Positions 29,801-37,666 are shown, numbered from the stretch's first letter. The stretch: DNA of 64,000 nucleotides from Microcystis wesenbergii NRERC-220 (GCF_032027425.1 NZ_JAVSJA010000001.1:3918001-3982000), one strand, 5' to 3'. Notes: generated by a model from the sequence alone, not told the origin. A program made the numbers and translations.

Positions 29801-32800
29801 CGCGGTACCAAGAGTTAAAGTCAGACTATTATCATTAACTTTGACATTGGTTACGGTATAGGTATTACCATCACTATCGGTGACGATAAATTGATTAGCA
29901 GTAGGAACATCAGTGCCATTGCCTAGATCGTCGATAAAATTCAGGGTGACAAGTTCCCCGTTAACAAAACCGGAGATCGGTTCTAGAGGCGGAACCTCCG
30001 CAACCCATGCCAATAAAGGAGATGAACCACCAGAAATAATGAAGGGCGCATTATCTTGTCCTAAATCCGCTTCAATATTTGCTATGAGGGAGGAAGTTGT
30101 AACAGCAGGCGGGGTAATCCCTGTTACTAAGGAGCTAATATTTTGACTGTTGTAAGTTATGCTAACAATTTGATCGGGAGATACACTCTGATTGAGACTC
30201 AAAAAGACATTATTCCCTGTGAGGGAAACAGAAACACTCTGTACCTGGACATCATTCACCGTTGTACCATCAGAGTTGGTAACGGTGACGGTATAATCTG
30301 CAACAGTGTCGGAGAATGTCAGATTAGAATTGTTGTTTGAAATGAAGACAGATGACTGAGAGACTTGGGCAGATACGCCATTTTGAATGGTAAAAGATTC
30401 GATCAAATCTCCGTTACTATCTTCTAAGGGGTTACTACCTAAAGAACTACTATTGTTATAACTAATGGTGACATTTTGTAGAGACTGATTCGTAACCGAT
30501 GAGGCAAATGTTAATAACACACCATTATTAGTTACCTTCGCATCGGTAATGGATAAGACCGTACTTCCTGATTTGACGGTAAATCGAGCAAGATCAGGAC
30601 TAACCGTCGTATCTAACGGAGTGTTAAAAGCGAGAAGGAGGGTGGGATTAATATAGTTTTGACTGTTACCACTGGTGGGATTGTATTGATAAGCAAGGGA
30701 GTTAGGAGTATTATTAGTAACGCCTAAATCAGAGATATTTTCGATCGTATTGCCATCCGTATCCTTGATCCCCTCATTATTAACAAAATTGAGAGAGACA
30801 TTATTGCTAGTGGGTGTAGGATTATCAGAACTGGTGTAATCGAGATTTTCCGAGGTAGGAATGGCATTTTCTAACTGTAAAATAACGAGATTAGAACTCG
30901 CACCTGCTACCACACCAAAAACAGGAACATTAGTAATATTGCCATTAATATCCGTCACGCTGACAGTAAAGTCACTCGCGGAGGGAAGTGCAGCTAAATT
31001 TGTGCCGAAGTCCACTGTAATCAAAGAACCAGCTAAACTGGCGCTAGTGGTAGAAGCCATTAACGCCAAAGAAGCCGAACTTGCTACTGAGGAGGAGTCA
31101 CTGTCACTACTAGAGTTTTTATTGCCGTCAAAAACATTCCAAGACCAACCCGGATTGAAATTAAAACCTAATCCTAAAGGACCTATCTTCACCTCTAAAC
31201 CAACGGGAAAAGTTAGGGAGATAGTATTATCTGTATTTCCAATACCGAAGTTAAAAGCAGTTTCGACACCACCGTTTATATCTGCACTCAGAATTGGTAC
31301 ATGGGGAATTTGAGCCTTACCGACTACTCCTGTAGTCAACACAGGAAAACTAATCGAGCCTTGGTTATCTAATCCTTGGGTCGTGCCATTGATAAAAGCG
31401 GCGAAGCTTGCCCCTACAGCAATCGCTATATCGGCGGCCAGAATTCCAGCACCGCTACCCTCAGTTGTTCCCTCTTTCGCTAGATTCATCAGTAGTATAT
31501 AGGCGTCGGCACCAGCACCTGAACCTATCGCTTTTCCCAAATCACCTAGTCCTGCCAACAAAGTTTGAGGCGAATAGGTTTGTCCAGGAATAGGTGTCCC
31601 CAAAAGGTTAAAATTAATACCGACACTACCCGTGGCATCTAAGGTAAAAAATCCTGCGGTTTCCTCTGCTGGTATAATCGGAAACTTTACGGAAGCGGTT
31701 ATGCCTAAAACGTTATCTATATCAAGCAAATCATAGGGTGAATTGTTAGAAAAGCTATACTTAGAATCTAGGTCAAATCCAAAAGTAATAGGACTTTTTC
31801 CCCGTATTTTTGTTGCAGTAGAGGCTGATGGTATATTAGTATCATCGGCAAATAAATTACCAAAGATATCACTACCTTGATTATCAACGGTGGGCTCAGA
31901 TCCGGTTGTATTTTTCCAAGGGCTTTTTAACTCTTTGGGGGATTCCCATTCTAGCTGTGCATTTGTTTGTAAAAAAATTGATGGTTCTCCACCAAAAGTT
32001 GTCCCGCCTGACAATGTACCTACAAGCTCGAAATTTTCCAAAAAGGGTTTGATGATCGATCGAAGAAAGCCACTGCTAGGCACACTGTTCATCAATTCCC
32101 AATCTTTTAACAAACTACTAGCAAAGTATAATTGGGCATTCCATGAGCCGAAAGGTTGTTGTGCTTGTTCTTCTTCTGTTTCGTCGCTACTAATACTTAA
32201 ACTATTGGCTTTTGTGGCTGATTGTCCCGCTGGAGTTGTGCTTTGAGCATTGCTTAAAACCCCCGGATTAACGACACCATTATTCGTTAATTGAGGGGAA
32301 TAGGGGGCAGTAGGTATTACATTACTGGTACTTGTAGAGAATTGACTACTGCTAACGCTAAAGGTTTGAGTGTAAAAGTCGGTATCTTCTTTGATGCTGA
32401 GATTCGCAACATTATCAAAGTTAACCTTTGAACCGATAACGATTACTTCGCCGCTATCATTAACTGTAACGGTAGGTTCTAAATCACCTACTTGATCTGA
32501 GGTGAGAGTTTGAGGAGTATCTAACCATTGTAAATCGGCATTCTCGTCGTATTGGGCGGCGGTATAGAAAAAATCGCTATCATTCAGATTTCCCTGTTGC
32601 CATACCACTGCTAATCCCGGATTGCTACTATCAATCAGCTGACCACTAGCGACGAGATTAAGACTGGTGACAGGTTCAGTACCCGTAAAAGCAATAGCTT
32701 CGGCATTTTTCCAAGTTTCCGAATTATTGTCATAGACTGCGTGCCAAATATTGCCATTATCAGCCCAAACGATATGAGTAACCCCTGTGGTAGAGTCAGT

Positions 32801-32839
32801 GGTGATAGCCGAAAGACTGGAAGCGAGATTAATAGACAT
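20831..32839 (-). CDS. Giant secreted mosaic protein (SwmB-like/LamG/FG-GAP/Asp-box/Calx-beta/RTX), 4002 aa
   Basis: A single open frame of 4002 codons. Approximate order: an N-terminal part with beta-propeller-like strands (1-250). A region of repeats of the type DFTVSVTDINGN ... SSNLVILQLENAIPTS (about 610-1180) resembles the SwmB repeat of Synechococcus. A LamG/concanavalin-like domain follows (about 1370-1565, SLEFWFKAP, YYVVASYDGETDTATLYING). FG-GAP repeats with DxNxDG calcium loops lie at about 1810-2280, 2615-2815 and 3170-3375 (GDVNGDGYQDLVIGDP). Between them are Asp-box (sialidase-like) stretches at about 2330-2600 and 2850-3150 (SSDAGQTWTS, STDNGQSWSS). An RTX block is at about 3390-3430, a Calx-beta domain at about 3620-3700, and RTX nonapeptides end the protein (GGADNDQLFG, GQAGNDILDGG) with a type I secretion-like C-terminus. 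No signal peptide, as expected for type I export. Likely a cell-surface or released adhesin; true function unknown. The ATG at 32839 has no Shine-Dalgarno. Confidence 0.85.
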   Translation of the reverse strand: MSINLASSLSAITTDSTTGVTHIVWADNGNIWHAVYDNNSETWKNAEAIAFTGTEPVTSLNLVASGQLIDSSNPGLAVVWQQGNLNDSDFFYTAAQYDENADLQWLDTPQTLTSDQVGDLEPTVTVNDSGEVIVIGSKVNFDNVANLSIKEDTDFYTQTFSVSSSQFSTSTSNVIPTAPYSPQLTNNGVVNPGVLSNAQSTTPAGQSATKANSLSISSDETEEEQAQQPFGSWNAQLYFASSLLKDWELMNSVPSSGFLRSIIKPFLENFELVGTLSGGTTFGGEPSIFLQTNAQLEWESPKELKSPWKNTTGSEPTVDNQGSDIFGNLFADDTNIPSASTATKIRGKSPITFGFDLDSKYSFSNNSPYDLLDIDNVLGITASVKFPIIPAEETAGFFTLDATGSVGINFNLLGTPIPGQTYSPQTLLAGLGDLGKAIGSGAGADAYILLMNLAKEGTTEGSGAGILAADIAIAVGASFAAFINGTTQGLDNQGSISFPVLTTGVVGKAQIPHVPILSADINGGVETAFNFGIGNTDNTISLTFPVGLEVKIGPLGLGFNFNPGWSWNVFDGNKNSSSDSDSSSVASSASLALMASTTSASLAGSLITVDFGTNLAALPSASDFTVSVTDINGNITNVPVFGVVAGASSNLVILQLENAIPTSENLDYTSSDNPTPTSNNVSLNFVNNEGIKDTDGNTIENISDLGVTNNTPNSLAYQYNPTSGNSQNYINPTLLLAFNTPLDTTVSPDLARFTVKSGSTVLSITDAKVTNNGVLLTFASSVTNQSLQNVTISYNNSSSLGSNPLEDSNGDLIESFTIQNGVSAQVSQSSVFISNNNSNLTFSDTVADYTVTVTNSDGTTVNDVQVQSVSVSLTGNNVFLSLNQSVSPDQIVSITYNSQNISSLVTGITPPAVTTSSLIANIEADLGQDNAPFIISGGSSPLLAWVAEVPPLEPISGFVNGELVTLNFIDDLGNGTDVPTANQFIVTDSDGNTYTVTNVKVNDNSLTLTLGTAVSGDTQLNLSYNLSNPTSNNTNLYIDNSFTNTTLWVNEFSNFALTNTTNSSNPPVILGAGAIVENNTSNQITLVFDQSLTDNGVTNSDFTVESNGQVFTILGNVNTTGNTVILTVQPPEGVNLIGNGDIVTVSYTGNSLSGTNGSVANFSNQPVITSPSTPTTVIKYALLNSADTNLVSSISSIPGTGGFNFNPVGAYDSTNDITVLVWSNADASDINANLVPGEFYTDNETTLINESFNQSDVYYSIYSGGSWTVAAAIAQQEGSEGKIVIGSGPNNELMAAWINYNNKGESNIYWSSLTYNSGEASWSSPEILYTDANPDPSTELSIVTINGKPTVLWTETQATSYSQLTQEESPLLYYRLAETSGTTLVNEGIYGAGGNGTYSGSVTFNQVGALENTSTNQGDPNPAVLFNAGDSATSVAIPFSGISFSLEFWFKAPSLSSSSIELLSVSDLVSISLTNTELSFNLNGNILSSGGFTPSANQWYYVVASYDGETDTATLYINGQPSVSQENLALTLPNSATVSLASASNTSAVYLDEVAFYSQALTYSETGNISDFGNLTPSQISQILFNTSQIGNKYNSQYIAPLPAGPNTNYVTYNGSSWSVPSVIDPTYEPIATQLSNANKPEWDVTSYTTANSSGYVNPNGNPDIYLPLNLSNQTTGKKITSIVVTATNSNGDTITWSVGNTTGYQLAVVQGDKLLNPVNPDGSFEYTILSSNVDLDLFIDGGGNNYSNFNYSINGNTPQSITPGDVTSQPTTINSNQVLGTATVTEANDSSLALIDSGFIINTNNPSIGYSILYADFNNDGKSDVAVGNRGYTNTSGVPQSGGTIQILFGGQAVLLNSETNPLTTTDLTGNPNGVLITGLSDTGQANGDFPFSMATGDVNGDGYQDLVIGDPNANAVYVVYGSNNLEGTSIDVTNLTSSQGYVINAPSSTNIAFGYSVAVGNFNSNAQSNGTYASGTKFDIAIGAPGANNGNGAVYVAFDGSSTYSTIYNSTNQGELAGYSLAVSSRTPTSTTFTNNQFSDDLIIGAINFQGTVTNQWTGLDGLPSNTNQNNSYPSTTQAELGAVYVYQSNGTTTLTQYVSYTGPNLPSSNGTPNNINAGSALNSSDLDGDSINDLAISAPGASNNNGVVYVLKGGVSANSNYQNLGNVSNLGIVGGLLSSQTGAVITSPGDVNDDGYADFLITAPQGANGTGQGYVLFGPLDLGDIGTIFDLNITATDSKTTFLLNGDQPYQLVGAAASGIGDVNGDKVDDLMISAPNAGQLYTIYGHPWLADDGSIKLADISGDNGFVIDGDLYSVAVGTQIYNLGDESSAAPAFINNNGTFYLAYVEKGGNQIYLTTSSDAGQTWTSAVELPSGITTSQSPSLAFYKGTLYLAYVGTNKQINITSSTDNGQSWSSQYSIDQFSSAGVSLVEYQGQLMAFFVSTESNSDILYVYSDNPQSGASWSTDYTVPNPGGGNQTASQAVSATVMGETLYLAYRGGTVGSGNNYYVTNTSGSNLTNLTWSVSELSGATSASTAPGITNDGSQLYFTYSNSSSDLYYLTSSNGTSWSGLNEIDNQTSNYLPAPAILGGRLYLGYTGTDSEADVYVTALSGSQILLGAGNDVVMLGDINGDGFADVLAGGTINGNGAVVTFGSSTQNLLDAAAGTDELIINISNSGLIQSVASAGDFNGDGLADFGVVDQNNNFYLILGNTNLGPQQTLSLSTSSNTSLTEIGDFVAVGDYNGDGYDDLLLSSSNGGQTLYKGNSSGALNSSVTFSANSNTVFNGIGDVNGDGFGDIGGGDPNGNVISPNATGNGQATVYLGNGSAGSASSNSTNITPPSAAISGTLNNSDWSFNSLDDTPVFSPSFAVFNGYLYMVYNTTEVNPITGIFTYNFYIQRSADGYNWEGLTSLGSSFESVSQASLAVFNNTLYLAFTATNNLVIVTPATTDSSSDLGLTFDSTNSINAGGNKAPTGIGPTLAVYDEDLYLFFAANNSTQTILYTTSSDGSTWSSNGTVTNSSGNAQETDNRLGVAVDGDNLLVSFVGNGNKNVNVATYNGTSWSSNQVSGQTSSSGPSLLSVGDTLYLFFSSGNSNDQILYLTSTDGGSTWSSTLNNIPSQTTIDRPSPVFFQESILVGYATTGTTRIGIATSNPIYEPNQTQQFGEQLQNIGDFNGDGIADFAVLAPGFFSNLGSWNNNLLENNQGAVLIFYGSTSGLSSSSTPDVVLATPAPTASTNVANNQALLLTQVAPTGDINGDGYDDLIIASPNTALDSSNTTDGTAFVVFGGGESLWGSTYSAKSPFDLNSLSNNQSNSSTGNSNTSGFVITGLPASQAGISLSGGGDVNGDGFSDFIIGAPGDADNLTYVIFGSDFNETVTQTGTIGDDSMIGTATGESFLAGEGDDQIYTNGGIDVVYGGPGDDFVTVNDTYFRRLDGGTGTDVLRFEGYNGQDWDLTTLSPGSRLRNFEILVTEGYGANTLTLNSLTVTQLSDNNTVTVVMDANDTLSLSSDFSLNNGTVYQYNQKFDQYTSNTSAATVLLNRIVQTGTTNVITVTKNAPTKNIPTPNSTLEVASVSAETMTSYSVGESGDSTAGSFASAVFSPTASNPNAPTRIFVSNPKANEADGKVEFTIQRTGDLDKYVWVDYLTQDGGAKAGNRYTPVAGQAVFAPGETTLTVTVPIPDNGKYVGKRKFGLAVTLEGESSDPNLVPDAWQAAVATPNEQIRRWKSINGTEGNSVVFDITSTNSTDRIATFDLDLDGLVVPVIWNPATDSYVNIPFANVNGISKLQDVDGNGLNDLYGMQFQDGGPFDGDEVVNGLVALDFQLAQLKPVEVPTTGGRIAGTEGNNYFNAQASSGTNRLEGLGGIDVLVGSPQRDVLLGGADNDQLFGYGEVDQLFGQAGNDILDGGKGLDLLYGGTGADNFVLRAGDGSDQVMDFNATEGDLFVLENLSFGALSFNNNQILSGTDVLASVTNAAGQPVTDFANHPQWFVTIVTI

Positions 32840-33272
32840 GACTAAAAACTTTGAAGAAGGGTTAAGGTCAATTAAGTTTGAATTCCACTAGCGTGGTTAG
32901 GTTGAACACTAGACTTGTCGGGAAGTAGCGATCAAAATTGCTGAAGCTTCTGTACAGACAAACTTGCAGCGATTTTGCTCCGAGATTTCTGAGTAGATAG
33001 AGCCTTGGGGTTGACCATAGGGACTTAGAGGGTGAAGTCACTTTTTGTTGCCCACTTTCGTCATTAATCTTCAGTGTAAGTTGACTTGCCTTGAAGGATC
33101 TCTGTAAAATTGTCATTTTTGTCATGACCTTAATTATCATTTTTGTCATGACATTAAACTTCTTCAAGGTGTTAGGACTACAAATGCCTCTAGTACTAAC
33201 CGGATTGAGAGTAAAAATCAGATATTGCTGGGTGTTCCCAACTCTGGAAGCGGTTATTTTGAGAAACGCTAT
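32840..33272. promoter_or_regulatory. Leader region of the giant gene with repeated GTCATGAC motif
   Basis: TCATTTTTGTCATGAC occurs twice (33111-33126 and 33138-33153), each containing the palindrome GTCATGAC. They lie between CCTTGAAG (33092) and its inverse CTTCAAGG (33162). The spacing of 27 bp could suit a dimeric regulator binding the same face after rounding; this is speculation. No gene is supported in this stretch. Confidence 0.35.
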
Positions 33273-33393
33273 GGGAGCATCTCACTTATGCAAGTGAGTA
33301 GTTATACTTATCGCTAAAACTTGCTTCTGGTAAGGCTTTCAAAATAGCTTGACATAAAACTTAATTTAGGAGTTACAAAGGTGAGATGCTCCC
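33273..33393. mobile_element. 121-bp MITE with exact 8-bp duplication
   Basis: Ends GGGAGCATCTCACTTATGCA and, inverted, GGGAGCATCTCACCTTTGTA. Flanked by AACGCTAT at 33265-33272 and 33394-33401. Same end family as the element at 1117-1393. Confidence 0.88.
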
Positions 33394-33533
33394 AACGCTA
33401 TAGCGTTAAGCTACTTTGCCTTTAAATTGGATATTGTTACAATTTAGAAAAACAAGCAAAAACCATCCCCTGTTCCCTCGCCTCAACGACCCCTATAAAT
33501 GTTCTACAGCTTAATCCAAAATCTAAAATCCCA

Positions 33534-34652
33534 ATGCAGTTCAATCCCCTCACCTCTGAAATCATCATCGAATTTCTCCAAAAAAAGCTCTATTTAAGTG
33601 AATATCGTACCTTAAGTCTTCAAGAAGAAATGATTATTAAAGGAATCATTGATCAGCATAGTTATGAAAAAATTGCTCATCAAATTTATCTTAGTCCAGG
33701 CACCACCCGCAATATTGCCTCTCAGCTTTTCCGTCACTTATCAACATTGTTTAAAACTAAAATAACCAAGAAAAATTTTGGCGTATTTATCGAGAAAACG
33801 ATGAACAACAAGGAAGATTTCATTGCTGAATTAGAAAGTTATACGCCAAACTGTTTAGAGGCAAATTTATCTGTTATTTTATTAATCGACGATCAACTGG
33901 AAAACCTGTTGCTTCTCAAGCAAATTCTCTCTCAAAATAATTACATAGTTCGTACCATTAAGAATGGCCGGACAGCCCTAGAGCTAATTGATAAAATTAA
34001 TCCAAACTTAATTCTTTTAGATATTTTAATGCCTGATCTAGATGGCTATGGAGTTTGTAAAACACTAAAAGAAAATCCACAATATAAGGAAATTCCTATT
34101 ATCTTTCTCAGTGCTATTAGTGATTTAACTGACAAAGTAAAAGCCTTTAGTTTGGGGGCTAGTGATTATATTACCAAACCTTTTGAGCCGGTTGAAGTTT
34201 TAGCGAGAGTCTCCTATCAAATTGAACTTCAATCTCAACGCCGAGCCTTGAAGACAGAAATTGAATCTCATCAAAAAACTATCGAATCCTTGACCCAATC
34301 TCGATCAATTTTAGCTAGTCTTCTCAATTATGCTCCCTATGGAATTGCCGCTTTATCCGCTATTCGTAGTCCAGAAACTGGAGAAGTTATTGATTTTGAG
34401 TTTATTCTCGTTAATCCAATTTTTATCAAACTTTTTCCCGCTGACTCTGAGCTAATTAAAAGTGGTTCAAGTTGTGTCTCATTTTTGCAAAAAAAACAAC
34501 TGGATTGGCTGCCAAAATTAATTAACCTAGTAACAGCTGGCCAACCCTTCTCCGAGATTATCAATCTCGCCAGCCAAATTATTGAAGTTCAGGGAACTAA
34601 ATTAGGCGATGGTGTTACTATAACCTTACATCCTATAGTTCATCATTTTTAA
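33534..34652 (+). CDS. HTH-receiver-PAS-like response regulator
   Basis: 372 residues. Residues about 1-85 form a helical domain (LSLQEEMIIKGIIDQHSYEK ... KITKKNF) like the N-terminal HTH of cyanobacterial vWA-MoxR/NB-ARC-associated proteins. Residues about 112-235 are a receiver domain with acidic pair D119-D120, phosphoacceptor D163 in LLDILMPDLDGYG and K215 in YITKPFEP. A coiled linker and a PAS-like region (about 260-372, ALSAIRSPETGEVIDFEFIL) end the protein. No output enzyme domain, so the HTH part may bind DNA or a partner (inference). Its stop overlaps the stop of the convergent histidine kinase gene; they are probably a functional pair although on opposite strands. Confidence 0.85.
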   Translation: MQFNPLTSEIIIEFLQKKLYLSEYRTLSLQEEMIIKGIIDQHSYEKIAHQIYLSPGTTRNIASQLFRHLSTLFKTKITKKNFGVFIEKTMNNKEDFIAELESYTPNCLEANLSVILLIDDQLENLLLLKQILSQNNYIVRTIKNGRTALELIDKINPNLILLDILMPDLDGYGVCKTLKENPQYKEIPIIFLSAISDLTDKVKAFSLGASDYITKPFEPVEVLARVSYQIELQSQRRALKTEIESHQKTIESLTQSRSILASLLNYAPYGIAALSAIRSPETGEVIDFEFILVNPIFIKLFPADSELIKSGSSCVSFLQKKQLDWLPKLINLVTAGQPFSEIINLASQIIEVQGTKLGDGVTITLHPIVHHF

Positions 34653-37327
34653 TTATCTTCAGTAGGCAAAAGTGAAAAAATATCTATCAATCGGTCAATT
34701 TCAACCGCCTTAACTAATTTGCCTAACTCTTGAGTTAATTGGGGATAATCAGGCTCAATTTCTGCAAGTAATCCCAGCATTGTTAATTCATCTAGTGCAG
34801 TTAGAGCCTCATAGAAAGCGCGACACCATTGAGGTGATATACCTTCAATAATTTTCGGAGTTAATGACCTAAATTTACTGATTTTTACCTTGTCTTTTGC
34901 TACCAAATTAGTTTGCTCAGTCTGAATTTCTGCTTGTAAAATTTGGACTGGTAAACAAAAATAAATCCGAGTTCCTTGAAGCACTTCGCTTTCTAAGCTA
35001 ATACTACCGCCTAAAAGTTTAATATACTCTTGAGTTAGCATCAACCCCAAACCCGTTCCTTCAATTAAAGGATCAGGATTTTGACCTCGATAAAAAGCGT
35101 TAAATAGCAGTTCTTGTTCCGACTGGCTAATCCCGACTCCTGTATCTTCTATCCAAAAATTAAGTTGAGCATTTTCTTGATCTAATTTTTGCAAGGAGAC
35201 TGTTAAAGAAATGCTTCCCACAGATGTAAACTTAAAGGCATTACTGAGCAAATTAAACAAGATTTGTCGTAACTTAGTTGCATCAACTCGAATTAGGCGA
35301 GGACAAGCGGTGAGAAAACTAACCTCAAAATCTAAGTTTTTTATCTCGCTACTAAGCTGAAAAATTGCTTCAATATCTCGAATAAAGTCTAAAAAGTTAA
35401 GAGATTGAGGCTGTATTGATAATTTTCCGGCTTCAATTTTAGCTAAGTCTAAAATGTTGGTAATTAATAAAAATAAATTTCTGCTATTTTTTCGCACAAT
35501 ATTGAGGGATTGAGTTAAGTGTTTTGGCAACGCCGGATCATTGACAACTATGTCAGTAAACCCTAAAACTGCATGAAGGGGTGTTTTTAGCTCATGACTC
35601 ATATTGGTTAGCAAAATGCTTTTAGCCTGATTGGCGATTTCTGCTTTTTCTTTAGCATCAGCCAGTTCTTGAGTCTGTTTCTCCACTTCTTGTGTTAAGA
35701 TTTTGTTATAATCTTTCAGAAGTATTTCCGCTTGTTTTCTGTCGGTAATATCTTCAATAATAATCAGAGCAAAGATAATCTTATTGGCTTCGTCAAAAAT
35801 CGGCTTTCCCAATATCTTAACTACAATACTTTGGTGATTGACTTTAATAGTTATATCATCTAGAGTAAATGATTCTCCTATTAAAATTTTCTGCATATTT
35901 TTCTCAAAAAATTCTAGGCTCGCAGCCAATAAAATATTGCCTTCTTTGTTGATAAAAATTTGCTGTTTTTCCAAATTATAAACTGTAATACCAATCGGTA
36001 TTGCTTCCAAAAACTGTCTTAATTTTTGTTCTTGAGACTGAAGTTGTTTTACATATTCCTTTAGTTGATACGCCATTTTTTTAAAGGCTTGAACTAAGTT
36101 TTGCAGTTCAGTAATCGAACTTGCTTTAAGTTTTTTTTGCCAATCTCCTTCGGACAAGGCTAAGGTTGCTTGACTTAAGCGGGTAATCGGTTGAGTAATG
36201 TAATAAGCAGAAATTAAACCAATAATAATAGCCATCAATAAAGCTAAACCAGATAGTAGAAAAGTAACACGTTGATTTTGCCAAATTTTCCCTAAAATAT
36301 CAGCCTGTGGAATTACAATAATTGCTAACCATTGCAGTCCATTTTGTTGCTGGAGTGGGAGTGCTAAGACAAAATACTTTTGAGAGTTGATAACTAATGA
36401 AGAAAAATACTGTTTTTCAAATTTTTTTACCGGTAGATTGAGTAATGTTTGTGATATATTTTTGGTGATAAGATTAGGACTTTTAGTTGCCAACAAAGGA
36501 ACTGCCTTGCCATTAACAACTTCTAACTGACTTTGACCATTAGAAGTAGCAATTAAATAACCATTTTTATCAATAATAAAGATGCTACCCGTGCGCCCAA
36601 TTTTCAGGGATTGCAAAAATTTATTTAGATAGGACAAATCTACCTGAATAGATGTTACCCCTAATAATTGAGAACGCTTCCCATTGTAGAGGGGACGAGA
36701 GAAGTTTATTACTAAATGTTTTTGAAAAACTCTATGGGCAAATAAAGGAGTCCATTGCATTTTGCCCGTTTTTATCACCTGGGTGTACCAGGGTCTGTTA
36801 GTCACTTTATAGCGATTAGCGAGGATTTTGGGATTGCGTTTCTTTTGATAATTTTCTAGAGAAGAATAGCCATAGTAATTATATTGCGTTTTTCTTCCTA
36901 CTTCCCCTAACCCTTGAAGGATTTGACCTTGTTTGTTATAAGTGTGACCGGCTGCACGAAATTCATTGGCTTGATTACTCACCATAAAAGCGGTAAGAAA
37001 ATCATGGCGATGGTTTAGATACTGTTTGTATAAATAAGAGCCCCAAGGTTCTAAGTCGTTGAGATTTAAGATTCCTAAATCAATTAAATCTTGATGTTCT
37101 TGAGTGAGAGCAATCGGTTTTTCTAAAAAATTGTCAATTTCCCCTTGCAAGCGATCGCCAATATCTTCTAGCAAGGAAAGTGTTAACAGATTAATCGCTT
37201 GCCAAGTGCTGTAGTAAGCCAGCCAACTTATACCGCCGATCACAATCATCAACTGCACAACAAAAGGAACCGTCAGAAGGATTTTCAGGGAAAGCCAGCG
37301 AGATAGATCAAATTTCATTACCGTCAT
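34649..37327 (-). CDS. Membrane sensor histidine kinase (Cache-HAMP-PAS-HisKA-HATPase)
   Basis: About 893 residues from the ATG at 37327 (an ATG three codons later is equally possible; the frame opens with a TTG at 37348). Transmembrane helix near residues 20-45. Extracellular dCache-like sensor about 50-340 (NRPWYTQVIKTGKMQWTPLF, GRTGSIFIIDKNGYLIATSN), second helix (FLLSGLALLMAIIIGLISAY), HAMP, a PAS domain (about 445-550), then HisKA with NMSHELKTPLHAVLGF. The HATPase domain has QILFNLLSNAFKFT, DTGVGI and GTGLGL. The C-terminal 90 residues are extra, helical and not a receiver domain. An inner-membrane sensor of unknown ligand. The gene converges on the response regulator with overlapping stop codons. 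Confidence 0.9.
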   Translation of the reverse strand: MTVMKFDLSRWLSLKILLTVPFVVQLMIVIGGISWLAYYSTWQAINLLTLSLLEDIGDRLQGEIDNFLEKPIALTQEHQDLIDLGILNLNDLEPWGSYLYKQYLNHRHDFLTAFMVSNQANEFRAAGHTYNKQGQILQGLGEVGRKTQYNYYGYSSLENYQKKRNPKILANRYKVTNRPWYTQVIKTGKMQWTPLFAHRVFQKHLVINFSRPLYNGKRSQLLGVTSIQVDLSYLNKFLQSLKIGRTGSIFIIDKNGYLIATSNGQSQLEVVNGKAVPLLATKSPNLITKNISQTLLNLPVKKFEKQYFSSLVINSQKYFVLALPLQQQNGLQWLAIIVIPQADILGKIWQNQRVTFLLSGLALLMAIIIGLISAYYITQPITRLSQATLALSEGDWQKKLKASSITELQNLVQAFKKMAYQLKEYVKQLQSQEQKLRQFLEAIPIGITVYNLEKQQIFINKEGNILLAASLEFFEKNMQKILIGESFTLDDITIKVNHQSIVVKILGKPIFDEANKIIFALIIIEDITDRKQAEILLKDYNKILTQEVEKQTQELADAKEKAEIANQAKSILLTNMSHELKTPLHAVLGFTDIVVNDPALPKHLTQSLNIVRKNSRNLFLLITNILDLAKIEAGKLSIQPQSLNFLDFIRDIEAIFQLSSEIKNLDFEVSFLTACPRLIRVDATKLRQILFNLLSNAFKFTSVGSISLTVSLQKLDQENAQLNFWIEDTGVGISQSEQELLFNAFYRGQNPDPLIEGTGLGLMLTQEYIKLLGGSISLESEVLQGTRIYFCLPVQILQAEIQTEQTNLVAKDKVKISKFRSLTPKIIEGISPQWCRAFYEALTALDELTMLGLLAEIEPDYPQLTQELGKLVKAVEIDRLIDIFSLLPTEDN

Positions 37328-37348
37328 CGAGAAACTCGCAAAATACAA

Positions 37349-37666
37349 CTCTCGGTTCGGGAATCACTATAGGTAGTGTTTCAATGACTGATCAAACCTA
37401 CCTGTAGTGGTATTAGTTCAACTTATGCCACTACAGGCAGTGGATAGCTTAATCCAAAAACACTATATGTGGAAAATGAGCGAACCGTCAGATACAAGGT
37501 ATGATAGCTTCTTTTAGATGCGGATGTGGTATTTATTGATCATGAAGTGCGGAATCTGGAACATAAGACTAATAATCATTCTACTTTCCTCATTTTTGCC
37601 AGCCACTCAATTAAACTCTGTAACTGCTTCTAAGAACTATCAAATCCTGGAGTGTCTCGTAGGGAG
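37349..37666. other. Intergenic region with a hairpin and a truncated signal-peptide-like ORF
   Basis: An inverted repeat CTGTAGTGG/CCACTACAG lies at about 37401-37440. From an ATG at 37542 a short frame begins MKCGIWNIRLIIILLSSFLP, signal-peptide-like, and runs into the giant-gene fragment at 37667, where it loses sense. It may be the remains of a secreted-protein gene cut by the duplication. Confidence 0.3.

Noticed and set aside
20723-32246. Numerous plus-strand ORFs of 60-150 codons opposite the giant gene
   Set aside because: Shadows of the 12-kb minus-strand frame; no family features and no ribosome binding sites.
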